IMG/VR virus record: IMGVR_UViG_3300040856_000582
Span: 1-38,082 of that record
Strand: one strand, 5' to 3'
Source: a virus
Length of the DNA: 38,082 nucleotides
Below, one piece after another: positions 22,333-30,634 of the stretch; the stretch's first letter is position 1; each line of letters starts with the position of its first letter. The position numbers and the translations under genes were made by a program. The notes beneath the pieces were generated by a model that searched no databases, was not told the origin of the DNA, and was given only the letters and a program-made list of their open reading frames with translations.

Positions 22333-23676
22333 TTATGCTCCTTTCAGTGCCGCTACTTCGGCTTTGAGTTCTTGGATTTCTTTGATGCACAGTGCAACCA
22401 TGTTTGCATAAAACACTGCATCAGGTTCACCATCATCGTTATATTCAACAAACTCCGTAAAACCTGCATCGTGTACTTCTTCAGCAATTAAACCAGCGTA
22501 GGTCTTGCTGTCACCCTCTTTTTTGCTGTTAAAGAATACGGGACGCAGTGCATCAATAGAAATTGATTGGTCGTAGTCGCGTATGTTTTCTTTGTATCGC
22601 GCAGATGAGGTTGACCTCTCCAGAAAACCACTTGAATTAACAACAAGGTTTGCGGCAGTTGCCGATGTATTAAAATAAGGGGACTGCGCCGCGCCGCCTG
22701 TATTAAAAGCGCCATCCCCTCTGATATAAAACAGACCCGTGCCGCTACTATTAAGCATTGCTACAGCATTAGTACCCGATGTAGAACCTGCACTACGCAC
22801 TGTAAGTCGTCCAGATGATGTGGTTTGACCAACCAGCAAGTCACCGCTGGAGTTGATGCGCATGGCTTCTGTATAGCTAGAACCATAAGTAAATATAGTG
22901 GAACCGCCAGCGTAGTTAAGGATATTAAGGTCGTTAGCGTTTTGATAGAGGTAGCTAACATCGTCTGATGCTGATGTATCTTTAATTGCTATGGTTGGAA
23001 CAGCGCCTTCAACAGTCAACCCAGTTGCAGACCCAGAAACATTAGCAAGGGGTGTAGACGGACTACTCGTGCCAATACCAACGTTGCCCAACGCGTCGAG
23101 ACGCATACGTTCGGTTAGCGTGGAAGTGCCGCTTTGTCTTGTGTAAAGTTTGAGTGCTGGATCGCCTGTTCCTTCAATAGCGGCGTTAACATTTCCTGAG
23201 CCAATAGTTCCGTCATACCATTGAATCTTTTGTCCTCTATCTACGCTAACGTTGCCGCTGGAGTCGATACGCATACGTTCGGTAAAAGTGCCAGAGCCTA
23301 AAGCTCCTGTTGAACTAAAAAACTCAAGCGCTGAACTAGACCCAATACCGACTGTCCAGCCTGTCCCGGTGCTTGTAGTATTTTGCCAGTGTTGATATGC
23401 CGGGCCAGCGTTAGCCATTGTTAATCGCGTTGTAGACCCCATAGCAGTATTAGCACCAATACTAACATTCTGACTAGAATCAATCGTAATCGCAGTGCTT
23501 GTGGCGTTATCGTCTATTCCGGTAGACGTAAAGTTACTAATTACGCCACTAGCAGATAATACAAAATCGCCAGATTCATCAGGAAGCGTTAGCGTCCTGT
23601 CGGTATTGCTGTTAGGCGAGGCAACGGTAAATACACCCGTACCATTCGCGTTTGGCGTTAAGCTAATCTTAGACAT
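22333..23676 (-). CDS. Tail fibre with C-terminal S74 chaperone domain (fibre 3)
   Basis: A 447-residue fibre. The N-terminus has TSTGIDDNATSTAITIDSSQ, shared with the two fibres upstream. The shaft repeats units of the form ERMRIDSSGNV..G. From about residue 355 a peptidase S74 intramolecular chaperone begins: SSARYKENIRDYD, then AGLIAEEVHDAGF and a final helix IKEIQELKAEVAALKGA. The Ser-Lys pair (Ser357, Lys362) keeps the five-residue spacing of the S74 family, but the usual Asp after Ser is replaced by Ser. After trimerisation the domain should cut itself off. It overlaps the upstream fibre gene by one base. Confidence 0.88.
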   Translation of the reverse strand: MSKISLTPNANGTGVFTVASPNSNTDRTLTLPDESGDFVLSASGVISNFTSTGIDDNATSTAITIDSSQNVSIGANTAMGSTTRLTMANAGPAYQHWQNTTSTGTGWTVGIGSSSALEFFSSTGALGSGTFTERMRIDSSGNVSVDRGQKIQWYDGTIGSGNVNAAIEGTGDPALKLYTRQSGTSTLTERMRLDALGNVGIGTSSPSTPLANVSGSATGLTVEGAVPTIAIKDTSASDDVSYLYQNANDLNILNYAGGSTIFTYGSSYTEAMRINSSGDLLVGQTTSSGRLTVRSAGSTSGTNAVAMLNSSGTGLFYIRGDGAFNTGGAAQSPYFNTSATAANLVVNSSGFLERSTSSARYKENIRDYDQSISIDALRPVFFNSKKEGDSKTYAGLIAEEVHDAGFTEFVEYNDDGEPDAVFYANMVALCIKEIQELKAEVAALKGA

Positions 23677-24812
23677 TAGTTAGCTCCTTTGAGTGCCGCT
23701 ACTTCGGCTTCAAGTGTTTCAATTCGTGTTACAGCCTCTTGCAAAGCCTTAATGGCCTTCACGTACAAAATGCTGTATTTGACTGACTTCATGCCTTCGT
23801 CATCAGTTTTAACAAGTCCAGACATTCCAGAGGCTTCAAGCTCTTGAGCTACAACACCAATGTGCGTATCGCCTGTTTTGTTAAGCGTGTAACTTCTGAC
23901 TTGCACAGCCATGATGTCATCAATCTGTGATGAGGCGTCTACAATGTTTGACTTGAGGCGTTCATCAGAAAGTGCGCCGTATGAGTTATTAGTATTTTCT
24001 AAATCACCGTCCATTTTTACAATGCACTGGGTGCTGTTTGTAGTTCCCACATCGCTATTAAAAACCATAATAGAAGAAGACGTGGCAGATGACGGACGGT
24101 AAGCACTAAGCGTTACAAGCCCAGAAGTGCTTTGGAACTGATGAGAAAAACCTGCTGATACTGAAGTTTTCCCAACCAGCAAGTTGCCGCTGGAGTCTAT
24201 GCGGAGGCGTTCAATGCCAGAAGTACCAAAGCGCATTGGTGTTGCTTCAAAGTTGTAAAACACAGCACTTTCATCTGAGTCTAAGCCAACGATAATGCCA
24301 TCAGCATAAGTACCACCACCAGTAGTGCTGTTGCTAAAGCCCATATATGCCTGTGCGCTGTCTGTTGCTGAAAGACGAGCTAAGATAGTACCGGGGCCAC
24401 TTACCTCTAGTTTATGTGAAGGGTTTGTGTTTCCAATCCCAACGTTGCCAGAGCTATTAATCGTCATGCGTGTCGCGTTGTTGACGTACATAGACATAGC
24501 GTTGTCAGTGTGGCTGTATTCTAAAGCACCAATGTAATTGTCCAAGTCATCACCAAAACGCAAACTTCCCGTGTTAGTGCTATTAGTGCTATCAATACGA
24601 ATACCGCCGCCATCCGTAGAATGAGCAACAATTAACTGGTCAATACCGCCTGTAGTAATTGAGGTATCAGCAACAGTTAGCTTTGTGCTTGTGGCGTTAT
24701 CGTCGATGCCTGTGGAGGTGAACGTGGTGACAGTAGTAGTGCCGTCGTCCGCAATACTAATAGCAGCGTTACCCGTCTTGCTGTTTATATTTTGTACGTC
24801 AAGATCAGACAT
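23676..24812 (-). CDS. Tail fibre with C-terminal S74 chaperone domain (fibre 2)
   Basis: A 378-residue fibre. Its N-terminal part (FTSTGIDDNATSTKLTVADT) is shared with its neighbours. The shaft contains TRMTINSSGNVGIGNTNPSH and ERLRIDSSGNLLVGKTS units. The S74 domain starts near residue 281 with LSDERLKSNI (Ser282, Lys287), followed by HIGVVAQELEASGM and a closing coiled coil TRIETLEAEVAALKGA. All expected catalytic features are present. The last ten residues are nearly identical to those of fibre 3, so the two probably arose by duplication. The stop and start codons of adjacent fibres overlap by one base. Confidence 0.9.
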   Translation of the reverse strand: MSDLDVQNINSKTGNAAISIADDGTTTVTTFTSTGIDDNATSTKLTVADTSITTGGIDQLIVAHSTDGGGIRIDSTNSTNTGSLRFGDDLDNYIGALEYSHTDNAMSMYVNNATRMTINSSGNVGIGNTNPSHKLEVSGPGTILARLSATDSAQAYMGFSNSTTGGGTYADGIIVGLDSDESAVFYNFEATPMRFGTSGIERLRIDSSGNLLVGKTSVSAGFSHQFQSTSGLVTLSAYRPSSATSSSIMVFNSDVGTTNSTQCIVKMDGDLENTNNSYGALSDERLKSNIVDASSQIDDIMAVQVRSYTLNKTGDTHIGVVAQELEASGMSGLVKTDDEGMKSVKYSILYVKAIKALQEAVTRIETLEAEVAALKGAN

Positions 24813-26293
24813 TAGTTAGACTCCACTGCCGACAGACGGCTCTCTAAATCTTCAATCTTTGCTACAGCTTCCTGTAGAGCCGCAGTCAGCAGAGGTACCA
24901 GCTTAGACTGGTCTATGCCTTGATACTCTGGAACTTCGCGAGTACCCATAACTGCATCAGTAACGACATTGCCTTCTTCATCTAAGACCGCAGGAGATAC
25001 TTCATACTCCTCAGTCGTCATGCCGTCCTTAGTGCCTGTAATCGCCTCTGGAATAACGTCTTGGACTTCGTGTGCAATAAAGCCGTCTACGGTCTTATCT
25101 GGATCAGCAATGAAGTTAAAGCGGTGTACAGGGATTTGCTTGAGACGATCAATGCCGTTATCAAGGTCTACTACGTTTTCTTTTAAACGGTAGTCTGAGG
25201 AGGTGTTAAAAGAAGTAGACGACTGGTTCTGGGTAATACTACCAACAACGGAGCCAGCGCCATTCACAATCTGCATTGGAACACCAGTTCCTGTGGTCTG
25301 GGTATCCTTGAGTGCGATGCCTGCATCTACACCGTTTTGGTAATCAACGCTGATTTTTCCACCAACTATCTGTGTGGTTCTGTTTACCAGCAAGTTGCCG
25401 CTGGCGTCTATGCGCATACGTTCAGGCGCACTTCCACTTCCATTACCAGTAAAAAAATTGATGTATCCAGCGGCATTCGTGCTTGAGTCAGACGCCGCCG
25501 CTATTTGAATAATGCCAAGAAATTCTGCCGCACCGCCAGCACTTGCTCCGCTTGTTGCTCCAATAAGTTGAAGACCCGTACTATTTGTTGCTGTATTTGT
25601 TGTTTGTCCATAAAGAACAGGATACCCAGAACCTGCTCTCATGTTTAAGGCTTGATAACTTCCTCCTATACCGGAAACGTCTAACCCGCCAGAGCCGATA
25701 ATTACGTTGCCGCTGGAGTCGATACGCATACGTTCTGCTGAACGTGTATTGAACGTAAAGGCTCTACGGTTTGCTGTTGTTGCGTGTGACTCGTGGTAAT
25801 ACTTTAGGTAAAAATCCTTTTGTCCATTAGTACCCGGATTACCAAAATAAATTCCACTTTCGCCGGTTGAGGCTGTTAATAAACTAAGTCCAACGTTGCC
25901 GCTGTTTTCTAAAACAAGTTCATCAGCGTCTGCATCCGCACTAACACTACCTGCACTTGCAGAAAACACATTTAGTTTTCCGTCTGGACTCGCAGTACCA
26001 ATACCAACGCTGTCAGCGTCAATCGTAAAGTTTCCAGAGTGCGCCTCAAGCTGAACATTGCCGCCAGTGTTTACCATGTTAATGGCAACTTCAGTACCAC
26101 TGGTGCTTTGCAACCTGAGTGGCTGAACGCCAGCACGAACAACGTCAAGGGATGTGCTAGGAATAGCAGTACCAATACCAACATTCTGGCTAGAATCAAT
26201 CGTAATAGCCGTTGATGTCGCGTTGTCATCAATACCGTTTGACGTAAGGCCCGTGGTCGTTACGCCGTCTGTTCCGTCAAGTGTAATACTCAT
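24812..26293 (-). CDS. Tail fibre with C-terminal S74 chaperone domain (fibre 1)
   Basis: A 493-residue fibre. The N-terminus SITLDGTDGVTTTGLTSNGI leads into DDNATSTAITIDSSQNVGIG, almost the same as in fibre 3. The shaft has repeated 'SAERMRIDSSGNV' and 'GIGTA.P' units. The S74 domain begins near residue 365 with SSDYRLKENVVDL (Ser366, Lys371), then VDGFIAHEVQDVIPEA and a long C-terminal helix. This domain is longer (about 129 residues) than in its two neighbours (93-98). It probably forms a receptor-binding trimer. Its start overlaps the end of the Gly/Thr-repeat fibre gene by 4 bp. Confidence 0.9.
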   Translation of the reverse strand: MSITLDGTDGVTTTGLTSNGIDDNATSTAITIDSSQNVGIGTAIPSTSLDVVRAGVQPLRLQSTSGTEVAINMVNTGGNVQLEAHSGNFTIDADSVGIGTASPDGKLNVFSASAGSVSADADADELVLENSGNVGLSLLTASTGESGIYFGNPGTNGQKDFYLKYYHESHATTANRRAFTFNTRSAERMRIDSSGNVIIGSGGLDVSGIGGSYQALNMRAGSGYPVLYGQTTNTATNSTGLQLIGATSGASAGGAAEFLGIIQIAAASDSSTNAAGYINFFTGNGSGSAPERMRIDASGNLLVNRTTQIVGGKISVDYQNGVDAGIALKDTQTTGTGVPMQIVNGAGSVVGSITQNQSSTSFNTSSDYRLKENVVDLDNGIDRLKQIPVHRFNFIADPDKTVDGFIAHEVQDVIPEAITGTKDGMTTEEYEVSPAVLDEEGNVVTDAVMGTREVPEYQGIDQSKLVPLLTAALQEAVAKIEDLESRLSAVESN

Positions 26294-27366
26294 AAAACCA
26301 CCAACCTCGCGCCCGTTTCAATCGTAATGGTAACACCAGAATTAATGCTAATAGGGCCTGTTGTCATCGCGTTTTTGTCGGAAGCAATAGTGTAGTCATT
26401 AGTCACTGTCTGATCGTTCTCATAAAAAATAGCATCACCGCCACCGCCAGATGCCCCGCCCCCAATAGATCCCCATGCCGTGCCATCGTAACCCTCAAAC
26501 TGCGTCGTATCCGTGTTAAAACGAAGCATCCCCGAAACAGGCGTGGGGCGCTGAGCCTCCGTACCCGTAGGCATTTCCACCGCATCCGTCGAGTCCACAT
26601 GAAGACCAGAAAGCGTTGCAATCCCTGAAGTGCTGAGTGTCGTGAAAGACCCCGCCGACGCAGAAGAACCCCCAATCGTAGTGCCATCAATTGTGCCGCC
26701 ATTAATGTCCGCCGTGGTAGCAACAAGACTTCCAATTGTACCAAGGCCCGTAATGTTAGGCTGGTTCGCAGTAAGCACGGCACCCGTAAGGTCCCCTGTA
26801 ACATCCCCCGTTACATCCCCTGTAACATTACCCGTTACATCCCCCGTTACATCCCCTGTAACATTACCCGTAAGGTTCCCCGTAACAGTGCCAATCGTTG
26901 CGGCAGTAGCGGTCAAATTTAAGTTAACATCAGAAACAACCGCACCCGTGCCCGCACCGTCAAACTTCAACAGAACATCTGCGCCATTGGGTATCTCAAA
27001 ATCATTGGAGGCGTTGTAGGTGCCCTGAAAAACAATAATTGACCGGCTGCCAGACAAGCTGTTGCGGATGTGAACAATCTTCTCGGCGTCATTAGGGGTA
27101 AGCTGGACATACGCCGTAGCGCCAAGGTCACCGCCATCCACAAACTCAATGAACTTGTTGCGGCCATCAGACACCGCGCCTTCATCAATCGGCAGGTCGT
27201 TCGGTGAGCCAGAGGTTCCCGCGCTGGCAAGCGTAATTGAAATAACGCCGTTTACCGCAGTGTCAATCAGATCAAAGTTGGTATTGGTAGTGTCGCCCCA
27301 TGTTCCCGACTGCTCACCCGTAGCAATCTTCTCAATACCAAGATTTGTAGTGTATGTGCTAGGCAT
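26290..27366 (-). CDS. Tail fibre protein with GNVTGDVT repeats
   Basis: A 358-residue fibre. The N-terminal 140 residues (YTTNLGIEKIATGEQSGTWG, TNFDLIDTAVNG, PNDAEKIVHIRNS) resemble the conserved base of marine phage fibres that attaches to the tail. Residues about 165-193 are 4-residue repeats, G-N/D-V-T, forming a thin beta shaft. After about 200, ADINGGTIDGTTIGGSSASA and a Gly-rich segment lead to a beta-rich tip. There is no S74 domain. Being first of four adjacent fibre genes, it may act as the base onto which others assemble; that is inference. Confidence 0.8.
   Translation of the reverse strand: MPSTYTTNLGIEKIATGEQSGTWGDTTNTNFDLIDTAVNGVISITLASAGTSGSPNDLPIDEGAVSDGRNKFIEFVDGGDLGATAYVQLTPNDAEKIVHIRNSLSGSRSIIVFQGTYNASNDFEIPNGADVLLKFDGAGTGAVVSDVNLNLTATAATIGTVTGNLTGNVTGDVTGDVTGNVTGDVTGDVTGDLTGAVLTANQPNITGLGTIGSLVATTADINGGTIDGTTIGGSSASAGSFTTLSTSGIATLSGLHVDSTDAVEMPTGTEAQRPTPVSGMLRFNTDTTQFEGYDGTAWGSIGGGASGGGGDAIFYENDQTVTNDYTIASDKNAMTTGPISINSGVTITIETGARLVVL
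26801..26872 (-). repeat. Two adjacent 36-bp direct repeats in the fibre gene
   Basis: Bases 26801-26836 and 26837-26872 are identical at 35 of 36 positions, in direct tandem. Each contains three 12-bp sub-units coding G-N/D-V-T, and further diverged sub-units flank them. Such near-perfect in-frame repeats are prone to slippage, which would lengthen or shorten the fibre shaft in steps of 12 residues. Confidence 0.85.
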
Positions 27367-27379
27367 TAGTTAATCCTCT

Positions 27380-28279
27380 CTATGCCGCAATATCTATATA
27401 AACTGGCGTTTGTGATGGCTCTATATCCGTCCAACTAGGACTCTGTACAGGACTTTCTTCAGAATAATTTGGGCGTTGGTTCGGAACTATGCGTCCCCAA
27501 ACCAACACCACTCCTGTCTCACCTGTTGCACTAACTCCGGTTACGGAAACGTCCGCATCCGCCGCCACAGAAACCGAGCCCTCGGAACCAACCAATGTCA
27601 GGCCAGTGACCACTGTACTACTGTCCGCAGTAACCGTGACCGAGTTTATCTCCCCAGTTCCGCTAACCCCCGTCGGTAAAACCTCTACCGACTGAATAAC
27701 AGCCGCCGAACCCGCCTCTCCAGTCGCATTTACCCCTGTCGGAAAGGCGTTCGAACTTGCCTCAACTGCCACAGATCCAACAGCACTACTTGCTTCGATA
27801 CCCGACGCAACAACACTGGACGCGGCCGTAATAGAAACAACCCCCACCGCGCCAACAGCCGATACGCCCGTAACGGCCACATTAGCCGCTCCCGAAATAA
27901 CGGCAGAACCTGCGTCGCCTGTCGCGTCAACGCCCGTGACAGAAACTTCCGCCCCAGCCTCAACTGCCACAGATCCGACGGCATTAGTAGCTTCAACACC
28001 CGTGACGCCTACATTTGCGTCCGCCGAAACAGATATCGAACCAACCGCACCCGTGGAAGATACGCCTGTAACAGAGACATTGGCTAAGGCGGTGACAGTA
28101 ACGGAGCCTATGGCCCCCGTTGCCGATACCCCTGTAACAGAAACTTCCGCCCCCGCAGAAACAAGAACCGCTCCCGCCTGACCCACCGCTCCCGCGGTGG
28201 TAACACTGCCCTCGCCCCAACCGGAAGCGCTCCACGCATCACGGCCCCAGCCAGTAAATGGGACGACAGCATCGGTCAT
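27380..28279 (-). CDS. Repeat-built beta structural protein
   Basis: A 299-residue protein. The N-terminus FTGWGRDAWSASGWGEG is a Trp/Gly motif I recall from marine phage virion proteins. Residues 40-259 are ten consecutive 22-residue repeats, consensus VSADANVSVTGVSATGAVGS. The last 40 residues contain Pro-rich units (PNQRPNYSEESPVQSPSW, then PSQTPVYIDIAA). It probably forms a beta-solenoid or stacked-sheet rod in the tail or as a surface decoration. It lies between neck adaptors and fibres, so it may link them. No cysteine or enzyme motif is present. Confidence 0.75.
   Translation of the reverse strand: MTDAVVPFTGWGRDAWSASGWGEGSVTTAGAVGQAGAVLVSAGAEVSVTGVSATGAIGSVTVTALANVSVTGVSSTGAVGSISVSADANVGVTGVEATNAVGSVAVEAGAEVSVTGVDATGDAGSAVISGAANVAVTGVSAVGAVGVVSITAASSVVASGIEASSAVGSVAVEASSNAFPTGVNATGEAGSAAVIQSVEVLPTGVSGTGEINSVTVTADSSTVVTGLTLVGSEGSVSVAADADVSVTGVSATGETGVVLVWGRIVPNQRPNYSEESPVQSPSWTDIEPSQTPVYIDIAA
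27503..28162 (-). repeat. Ten tandem 66-bp repeats coding 22-residue beta units
   Basis: All ten units have exactly 22 residues with no insertion or deletion. Most keep T-G-V/I at positions 10-12 and a G near position 16-19. Sequence identity between units is highest at the ends of the array (units 1-4 and 10) and lowest in units 6-9, a gradient suggesting old internal units and recent copying at the ends. Confidence 0.8.
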
Positions 28280-28725
28280 TAGGCTATCCGAATGATCGCA
28301 TTAGAGGCATCTGCGGTCGGGAACACAATTGTAAAATCCCCTGCCGTAGATGTCTTGTCTGAACCAAAGTCCAGCACAACAACCGTATCGGTGGTACTAG
28401 ATCCTCCACCAGTAGTCGTGTTGTAAATCAGTGCGCCACGAGCCGTTATTGTTGCAGAACTGAAAGTCAGATCGTCAAAGTCAGTGAAAGCCGTGGTTCC
28501 CGAAGTTGTGGGGGTTACGTTGGTCAACGTGCCACCGCCCGCGGTATAACCGGTGCCGCTAACTTCGTCAGTTGCGGTGTAGTCGGTCGTTGCCGCAGTA
28601 AAGCTGGCATTGTTGTCATACAAAGCCAACTTAAAGGTATGGCCCGTAGAAGCCGTGAAATCGTGCTGTGCCTGTAAAAGCTCTTGCTTGAACGAGGTAC
28701 ACATATAGTTGCCTGTAAACGCCAT
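28279..28725 (-). CDS. Small beta-rich virion protein
   Basis: A 148-residue protein, starting with a short helix (CTSFKQELLQAQHDFTAS) and then Thr/Ser/Gly-rich strands (TFKLALYDNNASFTAATTDY, TFSSATITARGALIYNT, TVVVLDFGSDKTST). This composition is typical of phage tail or fibre-attachment proteins. I recall similar proteins beside neck genes in marine phages, but no function is known to me. It overlaps the next gene's ATG by one base and follows the 96-residue gene by one base. Confidence 0.7.
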   Translation of the reverse strand: MAFTGNYMCTSFKQELLQAQHDFTASTGHTFKLALYDNNASFTAATTDYTATDEVSGTGYTAGGGTLTNVTPTTSGTTAFTDFDDLTFSSATITARGALIYNTTTGGGSSTTDTVVVLDFGSDKTSTAGDFTIVFPTADASNAIIRIA

Positions 28726-28726
28726 A

Positions 28727-29017
28727 TCAAAGTCTCCTGATTGTTTCGGCTAGGTCTTTTTGCCCAGCGTCGAGCAGGGCGTTACACACAGTCGTGCGAT
28801 CACTTTGTACCGCCTCTTTCATGTAAAAAATTAGAATAGAGCGAAGATTGTTTCGGAACGCTTGCGCCTGATCCCGTATAACGGGTGGAGCCGTGTCCGA
28901 GACACTAATTACTCTATTCAGGCACCGCTCAGCTACTTCCTCGGGGGAAAAGCCGCGATGATGGGTAGTCTGTACTTCGACTATCCCTCCCTGTATTTTA
29001 CCTGCATCTGCGCTCAT
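28727..29017 (-). CDS. Small helical conserved phage protein
   Basis: A 96-residue protein: a short N-terminal strand (GGIVEVQTTHHRGFSPEEVA), then helices RCLNRVISVSD, VIRDQAQAFRNNLRSILIFY and CNALLDAGQKDLAETIRRL. The two-helix core with a hydrophobic centre is conserved-looking, and similar small proteins follow the adaptor genes in related genomes as I recall. The start overlaps the adaptor gene stop by 4 bp. An assembly chaperone or minor neck protein is possible. Confidence 0.7.
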   Translation of the reverse strand: MSADAGKIQGGIVEVQTTHHRGFSPEEVAERCLNRVISVSDTAPPVIRDQAQAFRNNLRSILIFYMKEAVQSDRTTVCNALLDAGQKDLAETIRRL

Positions 29018-29664
29018 TGTTTAGGCCTAATTAACATTCCAGTCCTATATTGGTCCGTGACCTCTTTGGACTCCCCAAACTGCTTCAAGCCCTGTAATCC
29101 TTGGGCAAATAACTGCTGATATAGCGCCATAACATCTTGTTCACCTTTCATATACACGTAGGCTTCCAGAAGAGCGCCATAAAGCATGGCTGTAGGTGCA
29201 TTTTCACTAAGCCAAGTAGTACCACTATCACTGCCCGCGGTTAAACTGGCCGGGCGATAATAATAATGAAGCTCTACCGCATATCCCGTGTCCGGCGTAG
29301 GCCCTATAAGGAAGTTGTTGATATCAAAAATGGCATAGTATCTGGGCAATCCTTCGGCACTGCCATTAGGGTTAAAGGTTTGGACAAAATCAACGTCTTT
29401 AAACTCTAAAAACTCGGCATCTCCGGAGGCTTTTGTAAAAGACAAAGAAAAAGGTGCCAAAAAATCTGACGGGGACGCCAAGTATTTGTTTGAGGCCGTC
29501 AATGAACCAGAGACGTTTTTTCGAAAAAGGCTAAGCTGGACATTTTTAAGGATCCGCTCCTCAGTATTCCGTATGAAAATAGGCAGATTATTGACAAAAG
29601 ACGTTTCGTCGTTTTCTGCATAGTCTTGGATTGCCTGTTTTAGCTCGCCGTATGTAAAACTCAT
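29014..29664 (-). CDS. Head-tail adaptor-like protein (SU10-type)
   Basis: A 216-residue protein starting at MSFTYGELKQAIQDYAEN (ATG at 29664, in an ATGA overlap with the preceding stop). The open frame continues 13 codons further upstream, but that stretch lies inside the previous gene. The N-terminal helix with ELKQAIQDYAENDETSF and FIRNTEERILKNV is the signature of adaptor proteins that form a ring under the portal in short-tailed phages such as SU10. The C-terminal helical hairpin includes APTAMLYGALLEAYVYM and ALYQQLFAQGLQGLK. It should connect portal and tail. Confidence 0.8.
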   Translation of the reverse strand: MSFTYGELKQAIQDYAENDETSFVNNLPIFIRNTEERILKNVQLSLFRKNVSGSLTASNKYLASPSDFLAPFSLSFTKASGDAEFLEFKDVDFVQTFNPNGSAEGLPRYYAIFDINNFLIGPTPDTGYAVELHYYYRPASLTAGSDSGTTWLSENAPTAMLYGALLEAYVYMKGEQDVMALYQQLFAQGLQGLKQFGESKEVTDQYRTGMLIRPKQ

Positions 29665-29966
29665 GTCGTACTCACCGTAACTGTGCCAACATTGCCGGAG
29701 CAAATTATCGGCCTATAGGTAGGTCCCTCTACTTGCGGCACCCCCACATAGACATCCATAGGCTCTATGCGGTCTGGGCGAGGGTTTCTTAACGCCTGCG
29801 GGTCAACAACCTTCCTGCGGGGCTCCAATTGCGGTTGCTTGGGCTCATACTCGTCTCGACCGACCAGCATGCCCGTCCACTCCCGCTTCATCTCGTTAAG
29901 CTTGTAGCGGAAGCCAGAACGGTCTGAGATCCCGTAGGCGTTTTTCCCCGTTGCAAATCTACCCAT
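29661..29966 (-). CDS. Small conserved neck-region protein
   Basis: A 101-residue protein beginning MGRFATGKNAYGISDRSGFR, then KREWTGMLVGRDEYEPKQPQ and DPQALRNPRPD. This is a very recognisable phage family, in which the N-terminal 'AYGISDRSGFRY' and 'PQLEPRR' segments are conserved. It lacks long helices and probably binds in extended form, perhaps as a clamp or plug in the neck. No function is established to my knowledge. It sits between the two adaptor-like genes with overlaps at both ends. Confidence 0.75.
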   Translation of the reverse strand: MGRFATGKNAYGISDRSGFRYKLNEMKREWTGMLVGRDEYEPKQPQLEPRRKVVDPQALRNPRPDRIEPMDVYVGVPQVEGPTYRPIICSGNVGTVTVSTT

Positions 29967-30634
29967 TAGAGTAGCCTTGAATAAGCCATACTCGGCTGAA
30001 TATTGAAGGAAGCTCGGTCTCTGTCCTCAGAGGCCGCTCGCTCAAACTCCTCTTCATATACCGCTTTTAGCAACTGAACGCGCTCTGGAGCCCGTTTTAT
30101 TGCCAAATAATAAGCTAGTCCTGCCGCCAAACAAGGGTAAAAACGGAACGGCAAATCCAAAGTATTGCTGTAAGTGTCCGCATCATCTATGCGCACCAAA
30201 CGGTCAATAATTACCGTATCCGTGCTGTTCTCAGGCACCGGCCAAAGCTTCAGCGTGGGGTTGATCTGACGATCCACGAAGAACTGCGATGGCCGCGCTT
30301 GTTGGGTCTTGGTGGGAATATTGATGTAATCACTACGACTAATACGCTCAAGCGCATAGTCGGTATTTGAGCGTCTCACGACGGCATTGAGGACATCAAT
30401 AGTGCCCGCACCAAGATTATAGTCACCAGTGCCTTGGGTCAGAGCCACGGTCGTCTGTTCAATCGTCCATTGATTTAACCCACGGTTGGCCCAGTCCGCC
30501 AGCATCAGGTTCAACGAACGCTTTGCAGTCTTTAGGTCATAGCCTGTACGGACCTCTAAGCCACAACGCTCAAAAGCCTCTTCTATGTATTCGCTGACAT
30601 CCAACTCAAAGTCGGCTGAACCTGAAACGGCCAT
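29966..30634 (-). CDS. Head-tail connector protein
   Basis: A 222-residue protein. The helical N-terminus VSEYIEEAFERCGLEVRTGY with KTAKRSLNLMLADWANRGLN is the conserved opening of connector proteins of short-tailed phages; beta strands follow (TVALTQGTGDYNLGAGTIDV). The C-terminal helices are FRFYPCLAAGLAYYLAIKRA and LLKAVYEEEFERAASED. It should form a ring below the portal, with the adaptor-like protein at 29014-29664. A start/stop overlap of one base on each side indicates tight co-translation of the neck genes. Confidence 0.8.
   Translation of the reverse strand: MAVSGSADFELDVSEYIEEAFERCGLEVRTGYDLKTAKRSLNLMLADWANRGLNQWTIEQTTVALTQGTGDYNLGAGTIDVLNAVVRRSNTDYALERISRSDYINIPTKTQQARPSQFFVDRQINPTLKLWPVPENSTDTVIIDRLVRIDDADTYSNTLDLPFRFYPCLAAGLAYYLAIKRAPERVQLLKAVYEEEFERAASEDRDRASFNIQPSMAYSRLL

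Noticed and set aside
26801-26872. CRISPR array
   Set aside because: The direct repeats are contiguous, without spacers, and lie in frame inside a fibre gene.
26403-27230. Minus-strand alternative frames within the repeat fibre gene
   Set aside because: They are +1/+2 shadows of the fibre gene with Leu/Arg-rich composition; the fibre frame has clear motifs and proper overlaps.
22333-27366. Diversity-generating retroelement
   Set aside because: The repeated fibre segments suggested template/variable repeats, but no reverse transcriptase gene, accessory gene or adenine-biased variable repeat is visible.
27730-28235. Gly/Cys-rich and Leu/Arg-rich alternative frames in the 22-residue repeat gene
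   Set aside because: Their repeats are only the frame-shifted image of the 66-bp DNA repeat; the main frame has conserved N- and C-terminal motifs.
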